Below the pieces are notes generated by a model. That model did no database searches. It had not been told where the DNA came from and saw nothing but the letters and a program-made list of their open reading frames with translations. A DNA stretch of 64,000 nt from Sphingomonas populi (GTDB taxonomy: Bacteria; Pseudomonadota; Alphaproteobacteria; Sphingomonadales; Sphingomonadaceae): assembly GCF_004208535.1 (NCBI RefSeq), contig NZ_SGIS01000004.1:1-64000 (forward strand), read 5' to 3'. The position numbers and the translations under genes were made by a program. Of the stretch, positions 63,821 to 64,000 are shown in pieces; position 1 is the first letter of the stretch; every line of letters begins with the position of its first letter.

Positions 63821-64000
63821 GGGGTAGGCGGCTGTCCAGCGATCAAAATGAACGCTTGTGCCAGATCCTTCGAAGAGGTCATCTCGGCGGTAAGTGCCTA
63901 ACCAGTCGTACTCTCCATTTTCCCAGGTTTCGAAGTGCCATAAAAAATTCGGCAGTGGAAAACGATTTCGTCACCGCAACTGCATAGGAATTTTCGAATC
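63821..64000. other. right edge, AT-richer segment
   Basis: The last 100 bases are about 44% G+C (counted), far below the surrounding genes. Both minus-strand frames remain open from the window end into it for 30-40 codons, so a gene cut by the window edge is possible, but none can be supported. Confidence 0.5.

Overview
The window looks like a chromosomal segment of a high-GC alphaproteobacterium of the Sphingomonadaceae (Sphingomonas type). The evidence is a DUF1465/RcdA homologue, a DksA that keeps one zinc-finger cysteine, an HWE histidine kinase, a phasin, two large TonB-dependent receptors, a CysN-CysC fusion, a divergent secB / timA-mltA-smr neighbourhood, and palindromic intergenic repeats placed behind genes. 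No rRNA, tRNA, CRISPR array, transposase, integrase or prophage module was recognised. Genes are densely packed, with many stop/start overlaps.

Layout. 0.1-3.3 kb: a two-membrane-segment coiled-coil protein between two small Hpt-type proteins, one of which has lost its phospho-accepting His. 3.4-12.1 kb: a long minus-strand run holding sulfate activation (cysD, cysNC, cysQ), a DUF427 gene, panB and the yfgM-like/bamB/der set. 12.2-19.7 kb: a flavin reductase, the serS-surE-nlpD-like operon, a Ser/Thr/Gly-repeat protein with a sorting-signal-like C-terminus, dksA, a PilZ protein, two DUF465 genes and rcdA. 19.8-23.3 kb: a reordered pyrimidine-degradation operon (usp-rutB-rutC-rutD-rutA) without rutE, rutF or rutG. 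23.4-30.7 kb: pyruvate dehydrogenase E2 and E3 with a small membrane protein and a hot-dog thioesterase between them, then a polytopic membrane protein, a secreted amidohydrolase, a GFA-family protein and a phasin.

30.9-38.9 kb: a tripartite RND efflux system, a small helix-turn-helix gene, a ferredoxin reductase and an NTF2-like protein. 39-46 kb: a TonB-dependent receptor with a Gly/Pro-rich insert, an SDR dehydrogenase, a prolyl-4-hydroxylase-like oxygenase, an RcnB-like repeat protein, an orphan [2Fe-2S] subunit and an extradiol dioxygenase. 46-50.4 kb: glutaryl-CoA dehydrogenase, mtnP, an AlkA-type glycosylase, a [2Fe-2S] ferredoxin and a DUF4136 lipoprotein. 50.6-58.1 kb: the secB-murJ-trpS operon, divergent from timA-mltA-smr-GGDEF/EAL. 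58-64 kb: a second TonB-dependent receptor, an HWE kinase, a short YjdM/PhnA-like protein and a terminase-small-subunit-like HTH protein, ending in a visibly AT-richer 160 bases.

Most genes are ordinary housekeeping or envelope functions and I found no clearly new multi-gene system. The points most worth a second look are the usp-led rut operon, a near-identical 62-base inverted-repeat pair around the glycosylase and ferredoxin genes, a 19-codon ORF that overlaps both neighbours between lpdA and a membrane protein, the repeat-rich envelope proteins, and the coiled-coil/Hpt cluster at the left end. Functional calls rest on motifs and family knowledge read by eye; no database search was possible.
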